Shown piece after piece: positions 1 to 24,734 of a stretch of 64,000 bases of DNA. The notes under the pieces were generated by a model. The model saw nothing but the letters and a program-made list of their open reading frames with translations. It ran no database searches and had not been told where the DNA came from. Each line of letters starts with the position of its first letter. Positions within the stretch are counted from its first letter, which is position 1. The translations under genes and the position numbers were made by a program. This stretch comes from Paratrimastix pyriformis (taxonomy: Eukaryota > Preaxostyla > Paratrimastigidae). The stretch spans positions 1-64,000 of the forward strand of contig JAPMOS010000124.1 of assembly GCA_027972325.1 (NCBI GenBank). The letters run 5' to 3'.

Positions 1-37
<37 letters not shown>

Positions 38-147
38 TCCACCACCACCACCACCACCACCATCATCATCCAATCATCATCATCATCATCCAATCATCAT
101 CATCATCATCCAATCATCATCATCATCATCCAATCATCATCATCCAG

Positions 148-181
<34 letters not shown>

Positions 182-474
182 TCATCATCCAATCATCATC
201 GTCATCATCATCATCCAGTCATCATCATCATCCAGTCATCATCATCATCCAGTCATCATCATCATCCAGTCATCATCATCATCATCACATCATCATCATC
301 CAACCATCATCATCATCCAATCATCATCATCATCACATCATCATCATCCAACCATCATCATCATCCTCATCCAATCATCCAATCATCCAATCATCCAATC
401 ATCCAATCATCAATCATCAATCTCATCTAAACCATCTAATCATCCGATCATCCTTCCTTCTGTCTTTGTCGCAG
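1..474. repeat. (ATC)n-type array, intron of the surface-protein gene
   Basis: Runs of ATC units interrupted by CCA and occasional variants fill this stretch up to a pyrimidine-rich acceptor (tttgtcgcag) at 465-474. It is read as the last part of an intron whose upstream exon lies outside the window. No coding signal is visible in it. Confidence 0.85.
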
Positions 475-7472
<6,998 letters not shown>

Positions 7473-8477
7473 AAAACGAAACTCAGATGCCTGCTTGCTG
7501 CCCGTCCCCAAGCAGCAATCCCCTTGAATTGCAACCCCCCCAGTGGGCCCCGCCCCAGCTCTCCTGATCCTCGTTCAACTCCGAGTGGGGCCACGCACCT
7601 CATCCTCGTTCAACTCCGAGTGTCTTTTTCCATGCAACTCCGAGGTGGGCTCTCGCAGTCTCGTGTGTTTGTGTGCCCCTCGTCCTGCCTCCTCACCCTC
7701 TTCTACCCCGTGTCCTGATTTGAGGGTCTCCTGTCTCGCACTCATGGCAACCCCTTCTCGTGTTGATGTTGGTGTTGGTACCCGCTCTTTCGGCTCACTT
7801 CAAATGCGTGTCTACCCCCTCGAGCGGCTGCCCCCGGTGTTTGGTTACCCGTTTTTCACCAGTCAGTCAGTCAGTCTCGTGTTAATGCAGCCTCGTGTGA
7901 GGCTAACTAAGGAACCATGAGAAAGAAATCGCCACAAAAGGTTTTATCCCCCCAATTCCCCCGCACCTCATCACCCCCGGTCAGTAATTTGGTTGGTTCA
8001 TTGTTGTTGGGATTTGTCGTTCGAACGAGACGGCTTCGAAATTCATGCATGATTTTTCATATGATTTGATCTTCTTCTTCTCGAGTGGATTGTATTTTAA
8101 TTTTGTTCGAAATTGTTCGCGTTCTGATGCATCATCAAAGATATGGTTCCTGATGCCCTGATGTCGGCCTCACCACCGAGTGTGGCGCCCTGCGCCCGGC
8201 CGGAGAGATAGATAGCGTGTTCAACCTCAACCGGAGGATCGCTGCCCTGGGCTTGGTCAGCGCTTACCCTCTGATGGACCGCCCCGCTAACTCTGGGGGT
8301 CGAGCCAGAATAATACAGCAGCCCACGGGGTGGTGGCACACCCTGGACCCCCTGGAGGGGACGATGTCGGGCTGAAGAGCAACAGAGACCTCACTGCGAC
8401 ACATACCAGTTTAGTTTAGAGGTTCATGCCCTTGGTGCTGACCAGGCTATCATCGACTGGCGTCGCCGCGCGTAGAC
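7473..8477. other. Intergenic region between the surface-protein gene and the kinase/TLDc gene
   Basis: A non-coding stretch with a small tandem motif (tcgttcaactccgagtg at about 7572 and 7606, and a partial third copy near 7635), a dispersed repeat at 7858-7980, an AT-richer stretch (7980-8120), and then a GC-rich block (8155-8390) that stays open in one forward frame but matches no family I recognise. The last 80 bases are presumably 5' untranslated sequence of the kinase gene. No promoter motif is clear. Confidence 0.5.
7858..7980 (+). repeat. Dispersed repeat, copy 1
   Basis: This block is over 90% identical by eye to 33176-33291 on the same strand. It contains the hairpin GCCTC-GTGT-GAGGC and then ATGAGAAAGAAATC. 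The two copies differ by a three-base insertion and by compensating one-base indels, which keep a shared short reading frame beginning MRKKS. It could be the first exon of a repeated gene, an untranslated leader or a fragment of a mobile element. Function unknown. Confidence 0.7.
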
Positions 8478-15430
<6,953 letters not shown>

Positions 15431-15910
15431 GTGGGCGCGAGGAAGACGGTCCGTGGGCGAGCCATCCACCAAGCACATGGTTTTTTGTTGATGGTCTCGA
15501 ACCACCTGGAAAAACCACGATTGTTGCTGATGCCGACGATTGTGCTGATGATGGTGAGTGATGGCGGGATGATGATCATCTGTTCCTCACAATCAACAGC
15601 ATCATCGCCAGCAGGATCAGGAGCGGGATCGTCCAATCATCATCCGATCATCATCATCCGATCATCATCATCAGAGAGAGACATGCTGTGTATTTGCGAG
15701 GGCGCAGGCGACAAGTTCAAGAGAAAGGTTACTCGCGCCTTCGCGCCATGCGTTACACTCCGAGGGGGGCCGGGCCAAATGACCCGTATGGTGGCTCCTC
15801 CCGGCCGGGGGTCCGCCTGATGGCGGGGCCACCCAGTGATGGGTGTGGGTGTTGGGGGGTGCTCAGGGGTATGTGGGGCGGGTCGAGGGCCCCGGGTGGC
15901 CGTCGCGGCG

Positions 15911-16114
15911 TCAGGGCGCGGGGCCCGCCGCGGCAGCCGCGCCGTTGCGCATGGTCATGAGCGCGAGGGCATCCCGAACCAGAAGGGTCGAGACGGAGGA
16001 GAGGGCTCGCTGGAGGTCGGTTCGCGTGGCAGGGGGGTCGGCCGGTGTCAGCCGCGACAGGGCCTGGCATGTGGCCCTGGGCACGGTCCCCCGGGCCGAC
16101 AGGATCACCGGCAC
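15911..16114 (-). pseudogene. Possible C-terminal remnant of a reverse transcriptase (LINE-like)
   Basis: An open stretch of about 68 residues on the minus strand reads PVILSARGTVPRA, then a run of helices with LLVRDALALMT. This resembles the segment that follows the reverse-transcriptase domain in non-LTR elements (consensus roughly pvviGalGtvpk ... lq..allgtarilrkvl). Nothing else of an element is visible: the upstream side is an ATC satellite, and downstream a GC-rich tail ends in a stop. The match is by eye and short. If correct it is a small dead fragment. Confidence 0.3.
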
Positions 16115-16129
16115 CGCGCGGCAGGGCTG

Positions 16130-16400
16130 CCATCATCCGATCATCATCATCCGATCATCATCATCATCCGATCATCATCATCATCCGATCATCATCATCC
16201 GATCATCATCATCCGATCATCATCATCATCCGATCATCATCATCCGATCATCATCCGATCATCATCATCCAATCATCATCATCCGACCATCATCATCCGA
16301 CCATCATCATCCGACCATCATCATCCGACCATCATCATCCGATCATCATCATCATCATCATCATCATCCAATCATCATCATCCAATCATCATCATCCAAT
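16130..16400. repeat. (ATC)n array with CCGATC/CCAATC units, left flank of the Josephin duplication
   Basis: ATCATCATCCGATC units change to CCGACC and CCAATC units towards the right edge. The array stops exactly where tandem unit A begins at 16401. Confidence 0.85.
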
Positions 16401-16711
16401 CGCTCAAGCTGTGCGTCATTTGAGACCCTTCCTGTCCGATTGATCAGTCCTTTGCTTCACACATCATATGGCAGCCATTCCAGCTCCACTTCATTTGATC
16501 TGTTGCAGCGGTTGAGGCTGCGTCTCGTTCTGACGAGATATCTTGCTCTCTGAGCTCACGGGTAGATGCCTTGACCTGAGTTTCCCAGGCCCAGTCGCTA
16601 CTTGCTTCATCTTGATCCACCACTCTGTCTCGTGGAGTGGGACCCAGAAACACGAGGGACGGTTTTTTGTCTCTTTGTCCGTCTTCCAGAATCAAAAGAC
16701 ATCAAACGACG

Positions 16712-16885
16712 ATGAACACAGCTTTTAATAACCTCTTTCGGATGGCTACAGGTTCGAACGCTACTGTGGCACCGGGATGCCCCCCTGGTTTACGGCAGGG
16801 GCAAAACTCTTCGAAAAATATAACACGCTCCATTTGGCCTGGACACAGATGTGATGACATGTGGATCAGAGCCACTCGTGCAAAT

Positions 16886-16919
<34 letters not shown>

Positions 16920-17629
16920 ACCCTTCGTACGGATCGCCAGGAGGAGGCCAGCATGTAGCCGAATGTGGCGAGCTGGCGCTCAACTTTGTTCTGAGGGAAT
17001 TTGATCTTGCGCCCCTTTCGCACCAAACCTTTGTGTCGACTGCTGCTGAGTTGAACGCAATGTGCGCCCTCGCCTCCTGGCATGGTAGTCCGCAGGGTAA
17101 TTTCAGTGCCGAAACCCTCATGCATTGTGCTCGTTTGCGCGGAGTTGAAGGGAATGTGCTCTTGAATCCTCTCACTTTGCTCACCATGCACGCTGGCCTG
17201 GTGCACCGTTCGGATCATTGGTGGGCAATCGTTCGTCGTGGCCAGTCTTGGGTGACCTTGGACTCATTCAAGGGAACTGAGGTCCGACCTGATGGGGCGG
17301 CCTACATCCGGAAGATCATGGCTCCGGGTCCAAGACGAGAGGAACCTCCAGCGATCATTGGTCTTAAACTGGCACTCCCGGAGATTCTGAAGCATCAGAG
17401 TAAGTGGGCGCAGACTCCAGCGCTCCCCCCTTTTCCACCCCCTCCCATCCCACAAGTACAGGTGACGTCGCTGCCGCTCTCATGTTCTCCTTCTTCTCCT
17501 CCACCTTCTCGTCCGCCTTCACCTTCACCTTCTTCCAACCCCTCCTCCCCAGAGTCCTCCCCCTCTTTCTCTTCCCCATCAACACCCTTTCACTCCCTAC
17601 TCTCCGCAGGTTCGAGTGCCTTATTTTGA
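16712..17629 (+). CDS. Josephin-type cysteine protease (deubiquitinase), copy 1
   Basis: Exons 16712-17399 and 17610-17629 give 235 residues. The Josephin fold is indicated by HVAECGELALNFVL (catalytic Cys in the usual CA..aLN context), GNFSAETL before the central helices, and DHWWAIVRRGQSWVTLDS (catalytic His, then the strand with N/D). An N-terminal extension contains a short PLPLPLPLPLP dipeptide run. The domain would cleave ubiquitin from substrates; no UIM or other ubiquitin-binding tail is present. The intron uses a canonical GTAAGT donor, unlike most neighbours, is 210 nt long and stays open if retained. The start ATG at 16712 gives the shortest frame beginning beside the domain; an in-frame ATG at 16637 also exists. 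Confidence 0.75.
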
Positions 17630-18500
17630 TTCACCCCTCCCCCATCTTGACCCCTTCTCTCCCGCTCACACCCTCCTTGCATGCGTTCACTGAGATCACA
17701 TGATGAGGGAGACACGGAGGCTTGATTCTTGGGTGAGGACCTTACCATGAATGTCATTTCTCCCATGCATGGGGTTGACATGCGGAACTGCCCGGCACGT
17801 TGTGCCTTAACACGGGGGAACCGCCGCTGGATCGACATCGGACCTGCCTGTGTGCCCCCCTGTCACGATCCTGACGCATGGTGCCAATGCGCATAAAAGG
17901 TCCGTTTGAAGCCCTGCCTCCACAACCCTTGGCATGATCCGCAGATATCGTGCCACGCTCTCCCCCTCCGACCTTGATCCCGGATGTGAACGCCTTGACT
18001 CACTTGGTTTGAAGCCCTGCCTCCACAACCCTTGGCATGATCCGCAGATATCGTGCCACGCTCTCCCCCTCCGACCTTGATCCCGGATGTGAACGCCTTG
18101 ACTCACTTGCATGCCTCCCTGTGCGTGTCTGTGTTTGATTTTTTGCGAGTCATAATTTTGTGATTCTTGTTCGCCACCGACCCCAAGTTCGCTCAAGCTG
18201 TGCGTCATTTGAGACCCTTCCTGTCCGATTGATCAGTCCTTTGCTTCACACATCATATGGCAGCCATTCCAGCTCCACTTCATTTGATCTGTTGCAGCGG
18301 TTGAGGCTGCGTCTCGTTCTGACGAGATATCTTGCTCTCTGAGCTCACGGGTAGATGCCTTGACCTGAGTTTCCCAGGCCCAGTCGCTACTTGCTTCATC
18401 TTGATCCACCACTCTGTCTCGTGGAGTGGGACCCAGAAACACGAGGGACGGTTTTTTGTCTCTTTGTCCGTCTTCCAGAATCAAAAGACATCAAACGACG

Positions 18501-18674
18501 ATGAACACAGCTTTTAATAACCTCTTTCGGATGGCTACAGGTTCGAACGCTACTGTGGCACCGGGATGCCCCCCTGGTTTACGGCAGGGGCAAAACTCTT
18601 CGAAAAATATAACACGCTCCATTTGGCCTGGACACAGATGTGATGACATGTGGATCAGAGCCACTCGTGCAAAT

Positions 18675-18708
<34 letters not shown>

Positions 18709-19414
18709 ACCCTTCGTACGGATCGCCAGGAGGAGGCCAGCATGTAGCCGAATGTGGCGAGCTGGCGCTCAACTTTGTTCTGAGGGAATTTGATCTTGCG
18801 CCCCTTTCGCACCAAACCTTTGTGTCGACTGCTGCTGAGTTGAACGCAATGTGCGCCCTCGCCTCCTGGCATGGTAGTCCGCAGGGTAATTTCAGTGCCG
18901 AAACCCTCATGCATTGTGCTCGTTTGCGCGGAGTTGAAGGGAATGTGCTCTTGAATCCTCTCACTTTGCTCACCATGCACGCTGGCCTGGTGCACCGTTC
19001 GGATCATTGGTGGGCAATCGTTCGTCGTGGCCAGTCTTGGGTGACCTTGGACTCATTCAAGGGAACTGAGGTCCGACCTGATGGGGCGGCCTACATCCGG
19101 AAGATCATGGCTCCGGGTCCAAGACGAGAGGAACCTCCAGCGATCATTGGTCTTAAACTGGCACTCCCGGAGATTCTGAAGCATCAGAGTAAGTGGGCGC
19201 AGACTCCAGCGCTCCCCCTTTTCCACCCCTCCCATCCCACAAGTACAGGTGACGTCGCTGCCGCTCTCATGTTCTCCTTCTTCTCCTCCACCTTCTCGTC
19301 CGCCTTCACCTTCACCTTCTTCCAACCCTCCTCCCCAGAGTCCTCCCCTCTTTCTCTTCCCCATCAACACCCTTTCACTCCCTACTCTCCGCAGGTTCGA
19401 GTGCCTTATTTTGA
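18501..19414 (+). CDS. Josephin-type cysteine protease, copy 2
   Basis: Exons 18501-19188 and 19395-19414 encode the same 235-residue product as copy 1. The intron is 206 nt here because of homopolymer length changes, so unspliced read-through shifts frame, whereas in copy 1 it does not. That all differences lie outside the exons supports the splice model and a very recent duplication. Homopolymer sequencing error is an alternative source of the intron differences. Confidence 0.75.
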
Positions 19415-19937
19415 TTCACCCCTCCCCATCTTGACCCCTTCTCTCCCGCTCACACCCTCCTTGCATGCGTTCACTGAGATCACATGATGAGGGAGACACG
19501 GAGGCTTGATTCTTGGGTGAGGACCTTACCATGAATGTCATTTCTCCCATGCATGGGGTTGACATGCGGAACTGCCCGGCACGTTGTGCCTTAACACGGG
19601 GGAACCGCCGCTGGATCGACATCGGACCTGCCTGTGTGCCCCCCTGTCACGATCCTGACGCATGGTGCCAATGCGCATAAAAGGTCCGTTTGAAGCCCTG
19701 CCTCCACAACCCTTGGCATGATCCGCAGATATCGTGCCACGCTCTCCCCCTCCGACCTTGATCCCGGATGTGAACGCCTTGACTCACTTGCATGCCTCCC
19801 TGTGCGTGTCTGTGTTTGATTTTTTGCGAGTCATAATTTTGTGATTCTTGTTCGCCACCGACCCCAAGTTCGCTCAAGCTGTGCGTCATTTGAGACCCTT
19901 CCTGTCCGATTGATCAGTCCTTTGCTTCACACATCAT

Positions 19938-20017
19938 CCAATCATCAACCACCACCACCATCATCATCATCATCCAATCATCATCATCCAATCATCATCA
20001 TCCAATCATCATCATCC

Positions 20018-20053
<36 letters not shown>

Positions 20054-20245
20054 ATCATCATCATCCAATCATCATCATCCAATCATCATCATCCGACCAT
20101 CATCATCCAATCATCATCATCCAATCATCATCATCATCCAATCATCATCATCCAATCATCATCATCCAATCATCATTATCCAATCATCAACCACCACCAC
20201 CACCACCATCATCATCATCATCCAATCATCATCATCCAATCATCC

Positions 20246-20298
<53 letters not shown>

Positions 20299-20318
20299 AC
20301 CACCACCACCAACAGCAA
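19938..20318. repeat. (ATC)n/CCAATC array, right flank of the Josephin duplication
   Basis: Begins exactly at the truncation point of the third duplication unit. It contains several ACCACCACC blocks. Confidence 0.9.
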
Positions 20319-20339
20319 GAGCGAAGCGCGTTGGTTTCA

Positions 20340-23300
20340 ATGATTTCAAGTTTTTTGGCGGACCAGGGCGGCCCGAACCCCCGAATGTCTTCCCAAAAGT
20401 GCGCCTTCTGGGTGGCCAATCACCGTCAATTTGTCTCGGCTGTGCCTCTGGTTTGGTTGTTTGGTTTGGTTGGTGGGTGTTGCCCCCAGGGTGCGAAGGA
20501 CGCTGCAGCGGCCGATGAAGAGGCGGTGGAGGCGGCGGCAGCCCCAGCAGCGCGAATCCCGGCCGTGTCCGAGGCTGCTCCTGCCCTGGTCTGTGCCCTG
20601 GTGGTGGTGGGGGGGGGCTTGGGAGACATCCGACATGCTCGGGCTCCATCGCCCTAGTAGCTCAGCGGAAGAGCGCACGACTGAAGATCGTAAGGTCCGC
20701 GGATCGACTCCGCGCTGGGGCAAAATTTTCCCTTTTTTTTATCACCTCGCGCTTTCTTCTTCTCCTCCCCCCGCAGTCGGCTTCCGAGATCGCGGCCCGC
20801 CTTGTGACCCTGTACCGGCTGACCCAGCGCCCCCAATTCCTCTCGCTGCCCGGCATCCAAGCCAAACGGCGCGAACTGATCAGCCGCACGGGTCGTATGC
20901 CCCCGTCCATCATCGCAAAGTCGGGAGCCGAGATCATGGCCCTGGGCCAGCGCACGCTGTACTCCTTCCTGGACCTGGGCACCATTGGACGACTCGGAGT
21001 GGACCGGGCCGTCCTCGGACAGACACTGGCTGGTCTGTCGTCTGTCGTCTGTCGTCTGTCGTCTGTCGTCTGTCGTCTGTCGTCTGTCGTCTGTCGTCTG
21101 TCGTCTGTCGTCTGTCGTCTGTCGTCTGTCGTCTGTCGTGTCTGTGTCTGGCTGGTCCTCGGACAGACACTGGCTGGTCTGTCGTTTGCTGTCGTGTCTG
21201 TGTCTGTCTGTCGTCTGGCTGGCTGGCTGGCTGGCTGTGCTGGCTGGCTGGCTGGCTGTGCTGGCTGTGCTGGCTGTGCTGGCTGTGCTGGCTGTGCTGG
21301 CTGTGCTGGCTGTGCTGGCTGTGCTGGCTGTGCTGGCTGTGCTGGCTGTGCTGGCTGTGCTGGCTGTGCTGGCTGGCTGGCTGTGCTGTGCTGTGCTGGC
21401 TATCTGTGCCTTTTCCTGGATCTGGGCTCTCCTTGGGCGGACCTTGGTTGGTCCGTCACCCGATATGTGTCCTGTACGTGTGGCTGTGTGTCCTCCTGGT
21501 TCCTGTGCGATGATTTGTGGATACCCTGCCACGTCCACCACACACCCTGCCTAATTTACCCCATGCCATCCTGTGCAGAGCTTGACATGTCGGCACTGCC
21601 TGCTGCCGCCTCCAGTCCTCCAACGGCCAGTGCCAAGCCTGCTGCCGCCGATGGTCCTGATGATGGCGATGATGGCGATGATGGAACCCGGGCAGCTGCT
21701 GCTGAGGCTGATGCTGACGCGTCGAAAGGTCGGCAACTTGCAGCTTTTTGTTTGGTTTTGTTTTCCATCAACAGTCGAATTTCTATGGCTTGGTTGGCTT
21801 GTTTCTTGTTTCCATAATGAAACAGTCGAAAGGTCTGCAACTTGCGGTTTTTGTTTGATGCGAAACGTGCTGGCCCGGGGGATTGTTGATCTCAGAGAAA
21901 TGCAGGCACAAACTTTCACCTTTCTTGAGTTTTGTTTATGGTACCCCGGTCCAAGAAGATTCTCCTTATCTATCTCTGTGACTTTCATCATGGAACAGTC
22001 GAAAGGTCTGCAACTCGCGGTTTTTATTGTTTTTGTTTTCCATCATCAAACAGTCGAATTTCTGGCTTGGCTTGTTTTTTGTTTTCCATCACCATGAAAC
22101 AGTCGAAAGGTCTGCAACTGGCAGTTTTTATTTGTTTTTGTTTCAAGTCATAAAACAGTCGAATTTCTCTGGCCCAGTGGTTCGACCTTCTCTTCTCCGC
22201 TCACCTTTGGTTTTGATTGGCACACAACACATTCGTGCCGTCTCTTCGACCTCTCTGCTTTTTTTGTTTTCCCGTTCTTCTTTCCTTCCGTATGACCCAC
22301 ACTTCCTTCTGTCTGGCGGCGCGCACACACACACCACACAGCCCCCCAGCCGCCTCCGCTCCGGTCTCGAGACACCCTGGACCAGCTGCGGACCCTGTCA
22401 GTCACCGAACCATCCGCACCGCCCCCCGTCCCGCCTCCGCTGTGCCACCAGGGGACTCTCGACCAACTGCGGGCCCTGTCTGACCCCGATGCCGGCACAC
22501 CGCCGGCCCCGTCGCCCAGCAACAGCGGGCACACCAGTGCCCTGGATCAGCTGCGGTCCCTGTCTGCTGACGCCGAGCCTGCCCCCAGCCCCGAGAACAG
22601 GTCCGCGTGGTGCCCTTCGATGCCCCGCCTTAAATTCGAATCGATAGCCGGCCCAGCGCGCTGGATCAGCTGCGGGCACTCTCCGACACGGAATCGGGGA
22701 GTTGGGGCTCCCCATCGCCCATCCAGTCGCCCGCCTCGAGTTATGTGGGGTCCGGATGGCCAAGTCCCTCGTCCCCGCAGCCCGTTATGACCCCGGGCGC
22801 GGGGCCCATGGGCGGCGGTATGATGATGATGCAACCCCAAGTCTCGCCCATGATGATGATCCCGGGTGGCCCCGTGTTCCCCAACCAGCCGATGATGATG
22901 ATGCCCCCGCAGGGTGGCGTCATGATGATGCAACACCCACAACAGCAACAACAACAACAACAACAAGAGCCGATGATGATGATGCCGGGCGGGATGGCGA
23001 TGGGCAACACGAACATGATGATGATGAATTCCACCACCCCACAGCCCATGGTCTTCATGCCCCCGGTCGAGCAGCCACTACCCATGTCCCCGCTGCCCCT
23101 CCCTGCCCCTGCCATCCCGGCGCAGCCCGCTCTCCAGACCGCCACACCCGGCGATGCCGCCAACACCAACACCAGCCCTGCCCCCCAGCCTGTCACTTCC
23201 TCCTCTCTGGACCAGGCATACGCCATGCTCCACGCGTCGTCCGACGACAAAGTTCCATCAGCCGTCATTCCCACCAACACCAACACCAGCCCTGCCCCCC

Positions 23301-23883
23301 AGCCTGTCACTTCCTCCTCTCTGGACCAAGCGTACGCCATGCTCCACGCGTCCGACGACGAGGCGCCACCGGCTCCCATCAACCCCCCGCAGCAGCCGGC
23401 ACCCTCCCTGCCTTCACCACCACCACCACCACCACCCGCGCCTGTCGTGGTAACGCCCACCGTCCCTCCCGTGGCGCCTCAACAGTCGCAACCCATCCCC
23501 GTTGTGCCTGCCCCCGTCCCTGCCCCCATTCCCGCTCCTGTTCCCGTCCCCGTTCCTGCTCCCGTCCCAGCACCGGCCCCCGCACCGGCTCCCGCACCAG
23601 CCGCCGCACCAACACCGGCCCCTGTTCCAGCACTGGCACCCTCTATCTCCACGGCCCCGCCCACCGAGCAGCCGCCGCAGGTGGTGGTGTCCACGCCCCC
23701 CGCGCGGGTTGTGGAGCCCATGCAGGTCATCGAGCCGCCTCGCAAGGAGAAGACGGTCCGCGCCCCCGCCATCATCATCATCCCATCATCGTCATCCAGG
23801 CATCACCCAATCACCATCATCACCCATTCATCAATCATCATCCATTCATCATCATCATCATCATCATCCAATCACCATCAGCC

Positions 23884-23972
<89 letters not shown>

Positions 23973-24358
23973 GCCAATCATCATCATCAGCCAATCATCA
24001 TCATCAGCCAATCATCATCATCAGCCAATCATCAGCATCAGCCAATCATCAGCATCAGCCAATCATCAGCATCAGCCAATCATCAGCATCAGCCAATCAT
24101 CAGCATCAGCCAATCATCAGCCAATCATCAGCATCAGCCAATCATTCAATCATCAATCATCAGTATCAGCATCAGTATCAGCATCATCCAGTCACCATCC
24201 TCACCATCATCACCATCACCATCACCAATTCATCATCGGTGGGAGCATATGAGATGAGCGTGACGCATCGTTTCATCCTGCCCCTCACCCGGTCTTCACT
24301 CCTCCCCCCACACCCCCCCACACTACAGGAGATTTGCCACTGCTGCGTGGTGATGTAA
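20340..24358 (+). CDS. LDQLR-repeat, Met/Gln/Pro-rich protein with a C-terminal CaaX box
   Basis: Seven exons, all phase-checked: 20340-20432, 20490-20588, 20777-21032, 21579-21728, 22342-22600, 22648-23755 and 24329-24358. They total 1,995 nt, that is 664 residues plus stop. The N-terminal half has an Ala/Glu-rich segment and a basic helical region (SEIAARLVTLYRLTQ, then SGAEIMALGQRTLYSFLDL) that I cannot assign. The middle has four copies of the short motif LDQLR[TAS]LS. The rest is low complexity: Met runs, a Gln run, two tandem SSSLDQAYAMLHAS blocks, and long Pro-Ala and Pro-Val tracts. The final ten-codon exon, phase 0, encodes EICHCCVVM; CVVM fits a CaaX prenylation box, so membrane anchoring is likely. 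Repeated short LDQLR and LDQAY motifs suggest a scaffold or trafficking adaptor. tRNA-Phe lies in intron 20589-20776. Confidence 0.7.
20651..20722 (+). tRNA. tRNA-Phe (GAA), inside a protein-gene intron
   Basis: A cloverleaf can be drawn: a 7-bp acceptor stem (GCCCTAG with CTGGGGC, one G-T pair), D arm GCTC/GAGC, anticodon loop CTGAAGA giving anticodon GAA, and T stem CGCGG/CCGCG. The outer anticodon-stem pair is a C-A mismatch. The T loop is ATCGACT rather than TTCRANT, so the B box is atypical. A long T run follows 14 bases after the gene. It occupies intron 20589-20776 of the CaaX-box gene on the same strand. Confidence 0.85.
21033..21400. repeat. CTGTCGT and GGCTGTGCT arrays in an intron
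   Basis: A TCTGTCG heptamer array (21033-21140), then a copy of the upstream exon end (21150-21185), then a TGGCTGTGC nonamer array (21215-21395). All lie within intron 21033-21578. Confidence 0.85.
21716..22165. repeat. ~105-bp degenerate repeats beginning with the exon-donor sequence
   Basis: Four copies of CAGTCGAAAGGTCTGCAACT or close variants, at about 21720, 21824, 21996 and 22097. Each is followed by a T/G-rich segment ending in ...GTTTTCCATCA...CAGTCGAATTTCT. The first copy contains the real exon end and donor (GCGTCGAAAG|GTCGGC, exon end 21728). Confidence 0.8.
23765..24235. repeat. (ATC)n/CAGCCAATC array in the last intron of the CaaX-box gene
   Basis: ATC repeats followed by regular CAATCATCAGCATCAGC units. 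It lies in intron 23756-24328, which places the ten-codon CaaX exon alone at the 3' end. Confidence 0.9.
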
Positions 24359-24734
24359 ACCCGAGAGCCACCCTGCTCCCTTCCGCTCAAGCGGCCTCAA
24401 CGCTCCCTCCCCCTCCTTCCCTCCCTCCCTCCCGCCGTACGATGAAAATGCGGTGGAAGGCGACAGACATGAATCAAGGAGGGCTGGTGAGGGGAAAAAC
24501 AACAACAACAACCAAAAATGGTGGGAAGGAGGAGAAGGGAGGGAGGGAGGAGGAGGGGAGGGGAGGGAGGGAGGGGAGGAGGGGAAGAGGGGGAGGGAGG
24601 GAGAGGGGGAGGGGGAGGGAGGGGGAGGGGGAGGGGGAGGGGGAGGAGAAAGGCTACTTATCCGCTCGTGAGCGAGGCGCCGGGCCAGCGTCCCTCCAGC
24701 CGCTCGGCCCACGGCGCCACCACCCCGACCACCA
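24359..24734. other. Intergenic, with a GGGAG-rich purine tract
   Basis: After the CaaX gene stop come pyrimidine-rich sequence and then a strongly purine-biased (GGGAG)n tract at about 24530-24650. No gene is supported. Confidence 0.6.

Larger units (their letters stand above)
16401..19937. repeat. Tandem segmental duplication carrying two Josephin genes
   Basis: Unit A is 16401-18189 (1,789 bp), unit B 18190-19870 (1,681 bp), and a 67-bp start of a third unit is 19871-19937. The 108-bp difference is accounted for by one extra copy of a 103-bp internal repeat in unit A (17905-18007 and 18008-18110) plus five single-base homopolymer differences, four in the intron and one downstream. Coding exons look identical. 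Satellite arrays flank both ends. Confidence 0.95.

Noticed and set aside
1-474. CRISPR array or telomeric repeat
   Set aside because: Units are 3-bp based with no unique spacers, and the sequence is neither TTAGGG-like nor terminal. The single ACCTTAACCCTAAG at about 33940 is not repeated.
20398-20440. CCCH zinc finger (KCAFWVANHRQF resembles TRM13-type CxxxxxR+FC)
   Set aside because: The second Cys and the following ligands are absent after the splice junction, so the resemblance is too short.
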